From contig WHST01000034.1 in the NCBI GenBank assembly GCA_009379955.1, positions 1 to 53,295 on the forward strand: a DNA stretch of 53,295 bases, in the 5' to 3' direction. The notes under the pieces are model-generated. The model ran no database searches and had not been told where the DNA came from. It was given only the letters and a program-made list of their open reading frames with translations. This DNA comes from Streptosporangiales bacterium (lineage in GTDB: Bacteria; Actinomycetota; Actinomycetes; Streptosporangiales; WHST01). Positions 16,427 to 25,055 of the stretch are shown here, in pieces. Positions within the stretch are counted from its first letter, which is position 1. Each line of letters opens with the position of its first letter. A program made the translations under genes and the position numbers.

Positions 16427-19258
16427 ATGACGGAGACGGTGAGCGGCCCGACGCAGGACTCCGAGGGGAAGTCCCGGCCGGCGTCGAAGTCGCGGGGACT
16501 GCGCGTGCAGCGCGTCTTCACCACGGCCGGCAAGCACCCGTACGACGAGGTCGAGTGGGTGCGGCGTGACGTCGTCATGGCGAACTGGAAAGACGGCTCG
16601 ATCACCTTCGAGCAGCGTGGGGTCGAGTTCCCCGCATCCTGGAGTCAGAACGCCGTCAACATCGTGACGAGCAAGTACTTCCGCGGCGCGGTCGGTACGC
16701 CGGCGCGGGAGACGAGCCTGCGGCAGATCGTCGACCGCGTGGTCGACACGTACGTGAAGGCGGGTCGGGAGCACGCCTACTTCGCCGGCGACGACGACGC
16801 GCAGCTCTTCGAGCACGAGCTCAAGTGGATGCTCGTCAACCAGGTCTTCAGCTTCAACAGCCCGGTGTGGTTCAACGTCGGCACCGCCGCGCCGCAGCAG
16901 GTGAGCGCGTGCTTCATTCTGTCGGTCGACGACACCATGGAGTCGATCCTCGACTGGTACAAGGAAGAGGGCTTCATCTTCAAGGGCGGCTCCGGAGCCG
17001 GCCTCAACCTCTCGCGCATCAGGTCCAGCAAGGAGCTGCTCTCCTCCGGCGGCACCGCGAGCGGACCCGTGTCGTTCATGCGCGGTGCGGACGCGTCCGC
17101 CGGCACCATCAAGTCCGGTGGCGCGACCCGCCGCGCGGCGAAGATGGTGATCCTCGACGTCGACCACCCCGATGTCGAGGAGTTCATCGACACGAAGGCG
17201 CACGAGGAGAAGAAGATCCGGGCCCTTCGCGACGCCGGGTTCGACATGGAGATGGCGGGCAAGGACTCCAGCTCGGTCCAGTACCAGAACGCCAACAACT
17301 CGGTCCGTGTCACCGACGAGTTCATGCGTGCCGTCGAGCGCGACGAGGAGTTCGGTCTGCGGTCCCGCCTCACCGGCGACGTGATCGAGAAGGTTCCCGC
17401 GCGCGGCATCTTCCACAAGATGACCCAGGCGGCGTGGGAGTGCGCCGACCCCGGCATCCAGTACGACGACACGATCAACGATTGGCACACCTGCCCGGAG
17501 ACCGGGCGCATCACCGCGTCGAACCCGTGCAGCGAGTACATGCACCTCGATAACTCCAGCTGCAACCTCGCGAGCATGAACCTCATGTCGTTCCTCCGCG
17601 AGGACGACACGTTCGACGTCGACAGGTTCCGCAAGGCGGTCGAGCTGGTCATCACCGCGATGGACATCTCGATCTGCTTCGCCGACTTCCCCACCGAGAA
17701 GATCGGCGAGACGACGCGGGCATACCGCCAGCTCGGCATCGGCTACGCCAACCTCGGCGCGCTGCTCATGGCGACCGGGTACGGCTACGACTCCGAGGGC
17801 GGCCGCGCGCTCGCGGCCGGCATCTCGTCACTGATGACCGGCACCGCGTACAAGCGCTCCGCGGAGCTGGCGGCCGCCGTCGGCCCGTACGCCGGCTACG
17901 CGCGCAACGCCGCCGCGCACAAGCGGGTGATCCGCAAGCACGCCGCCGCCAACGACGCGGTCCGCTACGTCGGCGACGAGGACCGCAGGCTGCTCCGTGC
18001 GGCCGCGGAGGTGTGGGCAGAGTCGGTCAGCCTCGGCGAGCAGACGGGCTACCGCAACGCGCAGGCGTCCGTCATCGCGCCGACCGGCACGATCGGCTTC
18101 ATGATGGACTGCGACACGACCGGCATCGAGCCGGACTTCTCGCTGCTCAAGTTCAAGAAGCTCGTCGGCGGTGGGTCGATGCAGATCGTCAACCAGACCG
18201 TGCCGCGGGCACTGCACAAGCTCGGCTACCAGCAGGAGCAGGTCGAGGCGATCGTCGAGTACATCTCCGAGCACGGACACGTCATCGACGCGCCCGGCCT
18301 GCGCACCGAGCACTACGAGATCTTCGACTGCGCGATGGGCGAGCGGGCGATCAAGCCGATGGGCCACGTGCGGATGATGGCCGCGGTGCAGCCGTTCGTC
18401 TCCGGCGCGATCTCCAAGACCGTGAACATGCCGGAGCAGTCGACGGTCGAGGACGTCCGCGACATCTACGAGCAGGGCTGGCGGCTCGGGCTCAAGGCAC
18501 TGGCGATCTACCGCGACAACTGCAAGGTCGGCCAGCCGCTGTCGACGGGCAAGACCTCGGCCGCGAAGGCTGACAAGGTCGAGGAGGTCGCGACCCGGCC
18601 GACCAGGAAGAAGCTGCCGAAGCAGCGGCCCGCGACGACGACCAAGTTCTCGGTCGCCGGCGCGGAGGGGTACATGACCGCGGGCTCGTACCCCGACGAC
18701 GGTCTCGGTGAGGTGTTCCTCAAGCTCGGCAAGCAGGGTTCGACGCTCGCCGGCGTGATGGACGCGTTCTCCATCGCGATCTCGATCGGCCTGCAGTACG
18801 GCGTGCCGCTCGAGACGTTCGTCCGGCAGTTCACCAACCTGCGGTTCGAGCCGGCGGGTCTCACCGACGATCCCGACGTCCGCATGGCGCAGTCGATCAT
18901 GGACTACGTCTTCCGGCGGCTCGCGCTCGACCACCTGCCGTACGAGACGCGGGCGGCGATGAACATCCTCAGTGTCGCCGAGCGCAACGCGGCGCTCGAC
19001 GCAGCCGGCTCCCCGGCGTCGACGTCGGACGACGTCGACACCGAGTCGCTGGCCCAGTCCGCCGCGGTCTCGGACGGCGAGGCCGACGCGCCGCGCGAGA
19101 CCAAGGCCGCCAACGTCGGCTCGTCCGCGGAGCTGATGGAGGCCGTCCAGGGCAAGCTTGCCGACGCGCCGATGTGCTTCACCTGCGGCACGAAGATGCG
19201 TCCGGCCGGCAGCTGCTACGTCTGCGAGGGCTGCGGCAGCACCAGCGGCTGCAGCTAG
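16427..19258 (+). CDS. nrdJ: Adenosylcobalamin-dependent (class II) ribonucleotide reductase
   Basis: 943 residues from ATG 16427. The GGAGGAGGAAG ribosome site lies just before it, inside the frame of the alternative GTG at 16406, so the ATG is preferred. Visible sites are the first redox Cys (ACFILSVDD, Cys162), the FKGGSGAGLNLSRIR substrate loop, NPCSEYMHLDN with the thiyl-radical Cys, and ASVIAPTGTIGFMM. The C-terminal tail has CFTCG and CYVCEGCG for reduction by thioredoxin. It makes dNTPs from ribonucleotides using coenzyme B12, without oxygen dependence. A hairpin terminator follows. Confidence 0.97.
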   Translation: MTETVSGPTQDSEGKSRPASKSRGLRVQRVFTTAGKHPYDEVEWVRRDVVMANWKDGSITFEQRGVEFPASWSQNAVNIVTSKYFRGAVGTPARETSLRQIVDRVVDTYVKAGREHAYFAGDDDAQLFEHELKWMLVNQVFSFNSPVWFNVGTAAPQQVSACFILSVDDTMESILDWYKEEGFIFKGGSGAGLNLSRIRSSKELLSSGGTASGPVSFMRGADASAGTIKSGGATRRAAKMVILDVDHPDVEEFIDTKAHEEKKIRALRDAGFDMEMAGKDSSSVQYQNANNSVRVTDEFMRAVERDEEFGLRSRLTGDVIEKVPARGIFHKMTQAAWECADPGIQYDDTINDWHTCPETGRITASNPCSEYMHLDNSSCNLASMNLMSFLREDDTFDVDRFRKAVELVITAMDISICFADFPTEKIGETTRAYRQLGIGYANLGALLMATGYGYDSEGGRALAAGISSLMTGTAYKRSAELAAAVGPYAGYARNAAAHKRVIRKHAAANDAVRYVGDEDRRLLRAAAEVWAESVSLGEQTGYRNAQASVIAPTGTIGFMMDCDTTGIEPDFSLLKFKKLVGGGSMQIVNQTVPRALHKLGYQQEQVEAIVEYISEHGHVIDAPGLRTEHYEIFDCAMGERAIKPMGHVRMMAAVQPFVSGAISKTVNMPEQSTVEDVRDIYEQGWRLGLKALAIYRDNCKVGQPLSTGKTSAAKADKVEEVATRPTRKKLPKQRPATTTKFSVAGAEGYMTAGSYPDDGLGEVFLKLGKQGSTLAGVMDAFSIAISIGLQYGVPLETFVRQFTNLRFEPAGLTDDPDVRMAQSIMDYVFRRLALDHLPYETRAAMNILSVAERNAALDAAGSPASTSDDVDTESLAQSAAVSDGEADAPRETKAANVGSSAELMEAVQGKLADAPMCFTCGTKMRPAGSCYVCEGCGSTSGCS

Positions 19259-19279
19259 TATCGCGCCTCCCGCGCGCCG

Positions 19280-19313
19280 AAGGGCGCCGTCACCTTGCGG
19301 TGGCGGCGCCCTT
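19280..19313. terminator. Bidirectional hairpin between nrdJ and the DUF2269-like gene
   Basis: AAGGGCGCCG (19280-19289) pairs perfectly with CGGCGCCCTT (19304-19313) around a 14-nt loop. It lies between two converging stop codons, with a short A/T run on each side. Confidence 0.75.
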
Positions 19314-19327
19314 TCGTCGCGTACGGG

Positions 19328-19858
19328 TCAGGCCGGCCGCGCCGACCTGCGCAGGCCGGTCTGCTTGCGTGGCTTGAAGACCGCCAGCGTCGTCGCGATG
19401 AGGAGCATGACGACCTGCGTCGACAGCACGGCGACCTGCTCCCACTGCCGCGCGGTCGTCAGCGTGCCGTCCGCCACGCCGACCGCCGACGACTCGGGGG
19501 TGAACAGGAACATCCCGACGCAGATCACCGCGATGTTCAGCACGAGCTTGACGAAGACCCAGTAGTACCGCACCAGGCCCCAGGGACTCCTGACCGCGAG
19601 GATGATGCCGGTCGCCAGGCTGGCGAGGCTGAGCGGGATGCCGCCCAGGAACACCAGCCGGCTCATCAGCTGGTACGCGGACTGCGCGAGCACGGGGTCG
19701 TCGGCCAGCGTCGCGGTGAGGTTGAGTACCACCAGCCCCCACACCTCGCCGAGCAGCGCGACCGACGCGACGATATGCACCACCAGGAGCGCCTTACGGG
19801 GCGCGCGGCTCCGCCGCCTCGTGGCGACCGGATCGACCGGGGGAGCGGTAACGGACAC
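19328..19858 (-). CDS. DUF2269-like integral membrane protein
   Basis: 176 residues from GTG 19858, which has a strong GAGGAGGAGGA site 4 bases upstream. The upstream ATGs lack one. Four TM helices are seen: ALLVVHIVASVALLGEVWGL, a middle pair with LVFLGGIPLSLASLATGIILA, FVKLVLNIAVICVGMFLF, and a last one before the basic tail KPRKQTGLRR. The pattern resembles small DUF2269-type membrane proteins of unknown role. It lies downstream of the TetR gene on the same strand and may share its transcript. Confidence 0.7.
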   Translation of the reverse strand: MSVTAPPVDPVATRRRSRAPRKALLVVHIVASVALLGEVWGLVVLNLTATLADDPVLAQSAYQLMSRLVFLGGIPLSLASLATGIILAVRSPWGLVRYYWVFVKLVLNIAVICVGMFLFTPESSAVGVADGTLTTARQWEQVAVLSTQVVMLLIATTLAVFKPRKQTGLRRSARPA

Positions 19859-19938
19859 GGTGTCCTCCTCCTCGAATGACATCCGCATCATGCCCGAGAC
19901 ATATCAGGGATGACATCGTCCCGGCGACGTATCCGTCC

Positions 19939-20586
19939 CTACGTCGTCGAACGGAGCGAGGGATGCTCATGACGGTGCTCGCCGAGAACTCCGTACGCGA
20001 GAAGGTGCAGTCCGGCGCCGATCGACCCGGTCGAGAGGCCGAGCTCGTGGCGCTGGTGGGAGAAGACCTCGGGGGCGAGGGGGGCGAGCAGGGTGTCGAC
20101 GAGCGCGTCGCTTCCGGGGACTCGTGCCTCGGTGAGCAGCGCGTGCACGTGCGCGCGCCAGAAGTCGTACGCGCCGGTGGCGAACCTTGCGGTCCCGGCC
20201 TCCGCGCCGAGCACCAGGTGCACATGCTGGTCGAGGAGGGTCACCATCGCGTCGTAGAAGGCGGCGAGGCGCTCGGCCGGGGGAGCCCCGGGTCCCAGCG
20301 GAGGGGCACCGCCGAGCAGCTGCGCCTGCACCTCGCGTTCGTGCTCGTCGAGGAGTGCCCTGGCGATCGAGGCGACGTCCGGGTAGCGGCGGTAGAGCGT
20401 GCCCCTGCCGACTCCGGCGGCGCGCGCGATCTCGCCCATGGTGACGCGCGGACCTCGTTCGCGGAACAGCCGCTGCGCGGCGGTCAGGACCCGTGCCCGG
20501 TTGCGCGCCGCGTCCGCACGCTCGGGGACGTGACCGCCCGGTTCCTCCAGGGGCTCGCCCGACAGCAGGTCGATCCGTCCCGGCAT
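19939..20586 (-). CDS. TetR-family repressor
   Basis: 215 residues. The N-terminal HTH is clear: RNRARVLTAAQRLFRERG, then MGEIARAAGVGRGTLYRRYPD. The C-terminal ligand domain is of the usual length. The gene is divergent from the azoreductase/SMR operon, and two related palindromes lie in the 93 bp between them, so it most likely controls both itself and that operon. The ligand is probably a quinone, dye or toxic cation, inferred from the targets. Confidence 0.9.
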   Translation of the reverse strand: MPGRIDLLSGEPLEEPGGHVPERADAARNRARVLTAAQRLFRERGPRVTMGEIARAAGVGRGTLYRRYPDVASIARALLDEHEREVQAQLLGGAPPLGPGAPPAERLAAFYDAMVTLLDQHVHLVLGAEAGTARFATGAYDFWRAHVHALLTEARVPGSDALVDTLLAPLAPEVFSHQRHELGLSTGSIGAGLHLLAYGVLGEHRHEHPSLRSTT

Positions 20587-20601
20587 CCCCGCACCCTAAT
20601 C

Positions 20602-20626
20602 GTAACTGGACGCCGCGTCCAGTTAC
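20602..20626. promoter_or_regulatory. TetR operator 1 (25-bp perfect palindrome)
   Basis: The 12-bp arms GTAACTGGACGC and GCGTCCAGTTAC surround one central C. The symmetry continues outward with GCACCCTA (20591) and TAGGGTGC (ending 20638), giving a nearly complete 48-bp inverted repeat. It lies about 16 bp upstream of the tetR start. Confidence 0.8.
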
Positions 20627-20646
20627 GAACTAGGGTGCGGTTCAAC

Positions 20647-20661
20647 CGGACACCGTGTCCG
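20647..20661. promoter_or_regulatory. TetR operator 2 next to the azoreductase start
   Basis: CGGACACCGTGTCCG is a perfect palindrome around one C. It shares the core GGAC-rCcGy-GTCC with operator 1. It ends 18 bp before the azoreductase ATG and touches a GATTAT hexamer that could be the -10 element. Confidence 0.75.
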
Positions 20662-20679
20662 ATTATCGGGAGGTGCTCG

Positions 20680-21357
20680 ATGGCTCGCCTGCTCCACCTC
20701 GACTCCAGTGCGCGACGACGCTCGTTCTCGCGGCAGCTCACCGAGCGGTTCGCCGCCCGGTGGGCGGCCGCTGACCCGGGCGGCACGTACGAATACCGCG
20801 ATCTCGCCGCCGAACCCGTGCCGCCCATCGGGCAGGCGTGGACGGAGATCTGCGACTACCTGCTCGCTCATCGCGTCACGGCGATCGAGCGCTTCGGCGA
20901 GGCGGTACGGACGCAGGAGCAGAAGGTGGCCTGGGACGTCGTCGAGCCACTGCTCGACGAGCTCGTCCGAGCGGACGTCGTCCTGGTCGGTGCGCCGATG
21001 TACAACTACTCGATCCCGGCGGCGCTGAAGGCCTGGCTCGACCAGGTCACCTTCCCGCGGATGTCGTTGGCGGGTCGGTCCTTCGTCGTCGTGAACGCCA
21101 GAGGCGGTTCGTACCTGCCTGGCGCTCCGAAGGCCCGGTATGACTACCAGGAGCGCTACCTGCGTGACTTCCTCGCTGGCCACTTCGCGGTCGAGGACGT
21201 GACCTTCGTCGACTCCGAGCTGACCAACGCCCTCGTCGATCCGGTGCTCGACGACCTGCGCGGCGCGCAGGTCGCCTCCCACGACGCCGCCCGCATGCGG
21301 GTCGATGCCGTGGTGGCCGACCTGAGCGCGCGCCACGCGGTGCGGTCGCCGGCATGA
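20680..21357 (+). CDS. FMN-dependent NADH-azoreductase / quinone reductase (AzoR/AcpD family)
   Basis: 225 residues from an ATG with GGGAGG upstream. The flavodoxin-like fold starts LLHLDSSARRRSFSR (phosphate loop). It continues with VLVGAPMYNYSIPAALKAWLDQV, the FMN-binding signature of the family, and VVVNARGGSY. These enzymes reduce azo dyes and quinones with NAD(P)H and protect against thiol or quinone stress. The stop overlaps the SMR start (ATGA). Expression is likely under the divergent TetR repressor. Confidence 0.9.
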   Translation: MARLLHLDSSARRRSFSRQLTERFAARWAAADPGGTYEYRDLAAEPVPPIGQAWTEICDYLLAHRVTAIERFGEAVRTQEQKVAWDVVEPLLDELVRADVVLVGAPMYNYSIPAALKAWLDQVTFPRMSLAGRSFVVVNARGGSYLPGAPKARYDYQERYLRDFLAGHFAVEDVTFVDSELTNALVDPVLDDLRGAQVASHDAARMRVDAVVADLSARHAVRSPA

Positions 21358-21674
21358 GCTGGTTGACTCTCATCCTCGCCGGCCTGGTCGAGGTCGCCTG
21401 GTCGCAGAGCATCAGGCCGACGAACGGCTTCACCCGGCCGTTGCCGACGCTGCTGTGCCTGGTCCTGTGTGCGGCCGCGGTCTATCTGCTGTCGAGGGCG
21501 ATGCAACACCTACCGGTCGGCACGGCGTACGCGGTCTTCACCGGCATCGGCGCCGTGGGCGCGATCGTGCTGGGGATCCTCGTGCACGGCGACGAGATCA
21601 GCGCCGGTCGCCTAGGCGCGGTGGGGCTCATCGTCGCCGGGATCGTCCTCGCCCGCGTGACCGCGGTCGAGTAG
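21354..21674 (+). CDS. SMR-family small multidrug/guanidinium exporter (SugE/Gdx type)
   Basis: 106 residues with four TM helices. The key residue Glu13 lies in LAGLVEVAWSQ, followed by GFTRPLPTLL and LPVGTAYAVFTGIGAVGA, the SMR hallmarks. The helix-1 pattern LVEVAW is nearer the SugE/Gdx branch than EmrE. It would pump small cations out as a dimer, in exchange for protons. Its 3' 63 bp overlap the converging phosphoribosyltransferase gene. Confidence 0.88.
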   Translation: MSWLTLILAGLVEVAWSQSIRPTNGFTRPLPTLLCLVLCAAAVYLLSRAMQHLPVGTAYAVFTGIGAVGAIVLGILVHGDEISAGRLGAVGLIVAGIVLARVTAVE

Positions 21675-22256
21675 CGCGGACAGCGTCGCGTCACGGTCGG
21701 CGGATGCCGGGAGCTGACGCGAAGCGCCGGTGTCGATCGGGACGCCGGCCTCGCACAGCGGGCACGCGTCCGCCGGGTAGACGTTGCTCGGCACCTCGGT
21801 GAGGTACACCTGCGGAACTCCGAGTCGCGCACCGACGTGCGGGCCGTACGGCCCGCATGCGACGAGGCTGCCGACCGCCACGACCGTCGCACCCCGGTCG
21901 GCGAGCGCCGCCGCGGTGGACATCGTCGCCGACCCGAGGTTGACGGCGTCGTCGACCACGAGCGCGCGCAGACCGTCCACCGCGATCTCCCGCGGGATGG
22001 CATAGCGAGGGCCGGGTTCCCTGCGGGCGTACGTGAACCGCATCCCGAGCGTGGCCGCCACCCACTGCGCGACGAACGCGCCGCCGTCCAGCGGGCCGCA
22101 GGCGATGTCCGCCGGGAAGCGGCGGAGACGCTCGGCGAGCGCCTCGGCCTCCCGGGCCAGCCGGTCCGGATACGAGACGAGCTCGTCGAGCAGTAACCAC
22201 GTGTCGCCATGGTGACCGGACTCGAAGACGAAGTGGCCCGTGCGGGAGAGCGTCAC
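21612..22256 (-). CDS. Orotate phosphoribosyltransferase-like protein
   Basis: 214 residues from a GTG start; the ribosome site is weak. It has FVFESGHHGDTWLLLDEL near the start (PyrE-like substrate region) and the PRPP loop ALVVDDAVNLGSATMSTAAAL. In that loop the usual TGGS/TGGT is NLGSA, so the loop is atypical. A CPLCEAG pair and a disordered acidic tail follow. It is probably not the cell's main PyrE. A purine/pyrimidine PRTase-like role is inferred. Confidence 0.75.
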   Translation of the reverse strand: MTLSRTGHFVFESGHHGDTWLLLDELVSYPDRLAREAEALAERLRRFPADIACGPLDGGAFVAQWVAATLGMRFTYARREPGPRYAIPREIAVDGLRALVVDDAVNLGSATMSTAAALADRGATVVAVGSLVACGPYGPHVGARLGVPQVYLTEVPSNVYPADACPLCEAGVPIDTGASRQLPASADRDATLSALLDRGHAGEDDPGDDEPHRA

Positions 22257-22280
22257 CCGACCAGTGTCGCCGTCCGGCGG

Positions 22281-22943
22281 TCAGCGGATGGCGGAGAGGT
22301 GGGCGAAGACGACGATGTTGTCGACGTAGTGCCCGTTCGCGAACGCGCCGCCGCAGGTGATCAGCCGCAGCTCGGCGGCGCGGCTGGGGCCGTAGACGAG
22401 GTCGGAAGGGAAGTCGTTCTTGGAGTACTGCCGGGTGGCGTGCACGGTGAACACCGCCGTACGGCCGTCTGCCCGCGCGACCTCGATCGCGTCGCCGGGG
22501 GCGAGCTCACCCAGGTCGTAGAAGACCGCGGGTCCGTCGGACCAGTCGACGTGCCCGGCGATCACCGAGGTGCCGCGCTGGCCGGGGGTCGCCAGGGCGT
22601 CGTACCAGCCGGCCTCGGACCCGGTGTCGGGAGCGTCGAGGACGCCGTCCTTGCCCATCGAGAGCCCGACGAGATCGGCGTCGACGTCGATCGCCGGGAC
22701 GCGGACCGCGGTCGGCCTCGAGCGGGGCAGCGACTCGGTGTCGGTGCGCCCCCGCCAGCTGGTCTCCCCGGCACCGCTCAGCTCGCCGGCCGAGGTGACG
22801 CGGGGCTGCGCCGGCCACAGCAGCTGGTAACCGGTGACGCCGAGGACGACCAGCCCCGCGACGACGACGAGGCTCGCCGCCACATGGGCGACGCGGCGCC
22901 CGCCGCCGCGCGGGGTATGCGGTCCGGTGCCGTCGCCCCTCAT
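22281..22943 (-). CDS. Class F sortase, catalytic Arg not evident
   Basis: 220 residues with one N-terminal TM helix (HVAASLVVVAGLVVLGVTGYQ), a linker and a sortase barrel. The catalytic His131 (VIAGHVDWSDGPAVF) and Cys197 (RLITCGGAF) are present. At the usual YRDN site the sequence is HYVDNIVVFA, so no Arg is in the expected place. Sortases join surface proteins to the wall or to each other. Its start overlaps the stop of the upstream surface-protein gene (ATGA), so the two are coupled and the upstream product is the first candidate substrate. Confidence 0.88.
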   Translation of the reverse strand: MRGDGTGPHTPRGGGRRVAHVAASLVVVAGLVVLGVTGYQLLWPAQPRVTSAGELSGAGETSWRGRTDTESLPRSRPTAVRVPAIDVDADLVGLSMGKDGVLDAPDTGSEAGWYDALATPGQRGTSVIAGHVDWSDGPAVFYDLGELAPGDAIEVARADGRTAVFTVHATRQYSKNDFPSDLVYGPSRAAELRLITCGGAFANGHYVDNIVVFAHLSAIR

Positions 22944-23668
22944 GCCGCCCTGCGGCGGCCGGCGGGGCGGGTGCCGCGCAGGCGGAGCAACACGGCGGTG
23001 CCGCCCACGACGAACGCCGCGCCGAGCAGGACCACCGCGGGGTTCGGCCCATGGGAGGTGCTGCCGCTCCCGGCCGCGACGCCACCGGTGGGCGTCGCCC
23101 GCGGGCTGCCGGCGTTGGTGGTGCCGTCGGGTCCAGACGGGGTCGCGACCGGACGGGGTGACACCTCCTGCGTCGGGGTGTTGACGATGGGGTTGCCGCC
23201 GTCGTCGCTCGGCGAGTCGCCCGGTGGCTCCCAGCCCGGAGGCGGGGTGTTGGGCCCGAACGCGTCCTGCGGCATCTTCGGCAGGGTGCCCGGCGACGTG
23301 GACGACGGACCGTCGGCCGGTGGCCGGTTCGTCGACGGGTCGTCGGACGACGGCTCGCTCGGCCGCGGGCTGCTGTCGCCGCCGCCGTTGCCACCGCCGC
23401 CGTCCCCGCCGTTGTCACCGTCACCGGGGTCGCTGGGTGACGGGTCGTCCGGCGGGTCGCTGGGCCGGGGCTCGGTGGTCTGCGACTGGGTCGAGGTCGG
23501 CGAGTCGTCGGCCGGCTCGCTCGGGTTCGCGGTCTGGGTGCTCGACTCGGAGGTCGAGGCGGACGGTGATTGGGCCGCGGTCGCCAGCGGGGCGACTCCC
23601 AGGCCGAACAGCGTGAGTCCGGCGGTGAGGGCGGCGGCTTGCACGGATCGTCTGACCCACGGGGCCAT
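22940..23668 (-). CDS. Secreted Ser/Thr/Pro/Asp-rich surface protein with C-terminal TM
   Basis: 242 residues from ATG 23668 (AGGAAAGG upstream). The signal peptide is MAPWVRRSVQAAALTAGLTL and more, ending ATA-AQ. The middle 170 residues are low-complexity Ser/Thr/Pro/Asp/Gly, typical of a wall-spanning stalk. The C-terminus is a TM helix (VVLLGAAFVVGGTAVLL) and a basic tail (RGTRPAGRRR). No LPxTG or LAxTG motif precedes the helix. The WVRRS start is shared with the repeat proteins at 25145 and 29360. It is coupled to the sortase gene downstream. Confidence 0.82.
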   Translation of the reverse strand: MAPWVRRSVQAAALTAGLTLFGLGVAPLATAAQSPSASTSESSTQTANPSEPADDSPTSTQSQTTEPRPSDPPDDPSPSDPGDGDNGGDGGGGNGGGDSSPRPSEPSSDDPSTNRPPADGPSSTSPGTLPKMPQDAFGPNTPPPGWEPPGDSPSDDGGNPIVNTPTQEVSPRPVATPSGPDGTTNAGSPRATPTGGVAAGSGSTSHGPNPAVVLLGAAFVVGGTAVLLRLRGTRPAGRRRAA

Positions 23669-24008
23669 GGGCGGGACCTTTCCTACTGCGTGTTCGACGT
23701 GAGGGGCGTCATCCCGGGCCTCTGCGTGACTACTCAGGAGGAAGAGAACCCAGGAGTAACCGTGAGGATACGCGTCGTAGTTGATCACGCAAGTCTGGGG
23801 CTGCTATTTGCTGATTGCGTCGCCGGAGCCCGCCGTGGGCTGCCCCGGATGGACGTTGTCACGGATGCGCGATCGATCGGTGACGCGGCGTAACACTCGG
23901 CCCCCTGCGAACCGATGTGCCCGTAGAACGGGCTGTCGCGAGATCGTCGCACGCTGTCACCGCAGCGAGTCGGCGCTCGGGCGGCCCGGACAGCAATGAA
24001 GGGTGTCG
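23669..24008. other. 340-bp divergent intergenic region of the surface-protein island
   Basis: It separates the left-reading and right-reading parts of the island and must hold both promoters. It contains a short frame with a good ribosome site (listed separately) and an inverted pair GTCAC/GTGAC around a GATCGATC core near 23857-23883. No known operator was recognised. Confidence 0.5.
23762..23893 (+). CDS. Possible small protein, 43 residues
   Basis: A GTG at 23762 follows GGAGGAAG and CCAGGAGTAACC, an unusually good ribosome site for a non-coding spacer. The product begins VRIRVVVDHASLGLLFADCV and has no recognisable domain or signal peptide. It ends 115 bp before the next gene. It could equally be a chance frame. 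Confidence 0.25.
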   Translation: MRIRVVVDHASLGLLFADCVAGARRGLPRMDVVTDARSIGDAA

Positions 24009-25055
24009 ATGGGCCGCCGAGGTGTCGTAGGGCAGCGTCAGCATGCTGCGTCCTCCGCCTGTGCGCACGCTCGCAGGACGATCCGCCGCCTCCTCGTGGC
24101 CGGCGCGTTCTGTCTCATCGGCTGGGTGGCGTTGGCCGTGTTCGGCGCGAGCGCCGCGTCGGCGAGTGAGCACTCGCCCGGCGAGCAGGGGCTCGGTGGC
24201 GTCGTGACGACGGTGCTGGGCAGCGGTTCCGCCGACTCCGCCACCACCACGGAGCAGGCCGGCCCGCGCGGGCGCGCGACAGGCGACAGATCGCAGCCGC
24301 CCGCGCGGCCGGCCCCCGAGGCAGGACGCACCGGTCTCGGCTCGGTCGTCGGCTCGGCGCTCGAAGCGACGAGCGGGACGGTCGGCGAGATCTCCGGAGC
24401 CGCGGGCGACGCCCCGCGCCCGGCCCCGGAGACAGCGGACGGTCGGCCGGCTCCCGAGGTCGCCGCTCCGCCGGTGCCGGCCACGGTCGGCACGGTGACC
24501 GAGCCGTTGCGGCCCGCGGTCGAGGCCCTCGCCGAGTCCGAGGCCGGTGCCGACTGGAACGAGGCCGTCTCCGAGTGGCAGCCGCCGTCGTTCGACGGCT
24601 TCGACGACCTCGACCTGATCCCCGGTGACGGGCTCGCGCCGGGACACCAGGCGGGCGGGGCAACACCCGCCCCGGCCACCCCACGCCCCGCGGGCACCCA
24701 GGACGGCGACCGCGACAGGAGCGGTGCCGCCGACGGCACGCAGGCGCCGGTCGTCGCCCCCACGCCCGCCCTCGGCGGAGACTCGACTGCACACGATCGG
24801 CGCCCGCCCGCGGGTGTCGGCGCCGACGACCTGCCGGCCGACGCGCCGGCGGCGCCCGGCAACGGCCAGTGGCCGACGGGCTCCACCTCCACCTCGTCCT
24901 CCACCACCACCGGGGGCTCCGGAAACGGAACCCCCCTCGCATACGGCGGGCCGGTCGGCGTGTCCGCCCAGCACACCCTGCTGGGCATCGCACGCGCCTC
25001 CGACGACCTGGCTCCGCTCGGCGATGCGGTCAAGCCCGACGTCTCGCCCGACTGA
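24009..25055 (+). CDS. Secreted Ala/Pro-rich protein, family 1 (copy A)
   Basis: 348 residues from ATG 24009 with GAAGGG upstream; GTG 24003 is the alternative. The signal peptide RRTIRRLLVAGAFCLIGWVA continues and ends near ASAASASE. The rest is low-complexity Ala/Pro/Gly/Asp with no domain recognised and no C-terminal anchor. It ends PDVSPD. The signal region and ending match the protein at 28246, and each is followed by a WVRRS repeat protein, so the pair looks duplicated. Function unknown. Confidence 0.75.
   Translation: MGRRGVVGQRQHAASSACAHARRTIRRLLVAGAFCLIGWVALAVFGASAASASEHSPGEQGLGGVVTTVLGSGSADSATTTEQAGPRGRATGDRSQPPARPAPEAGRTGLGSVVGSALEATSGTVGEISGAAGDAPRPAPETADGRPAPEVAAPPVPATVGTVTEPLRPAVEALAESEAGADWNEAVSEWQPPSFDGFDDLDLIPGDGLAPGHQAGGATPAPATPRPAGTQDGDRDRSGAADGTQAPVVAPTPALGGDSTAHDRRPPAGVGADDLPADAPAAPGNGQWPTGSTSTSSSTTTGGSGNGTPLAYGGPVGVSAQHTLLGIARASDDLAPLGDAVKPDVSPD

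Noticed and set aside
22940-23788. Hidden LPxTG sorting signal in the protein with a C-terminal TM
   Set aside because: The residues before the helix (SGSTSHGPNPAV) contain no LPxTG, LAxTG or close variant.
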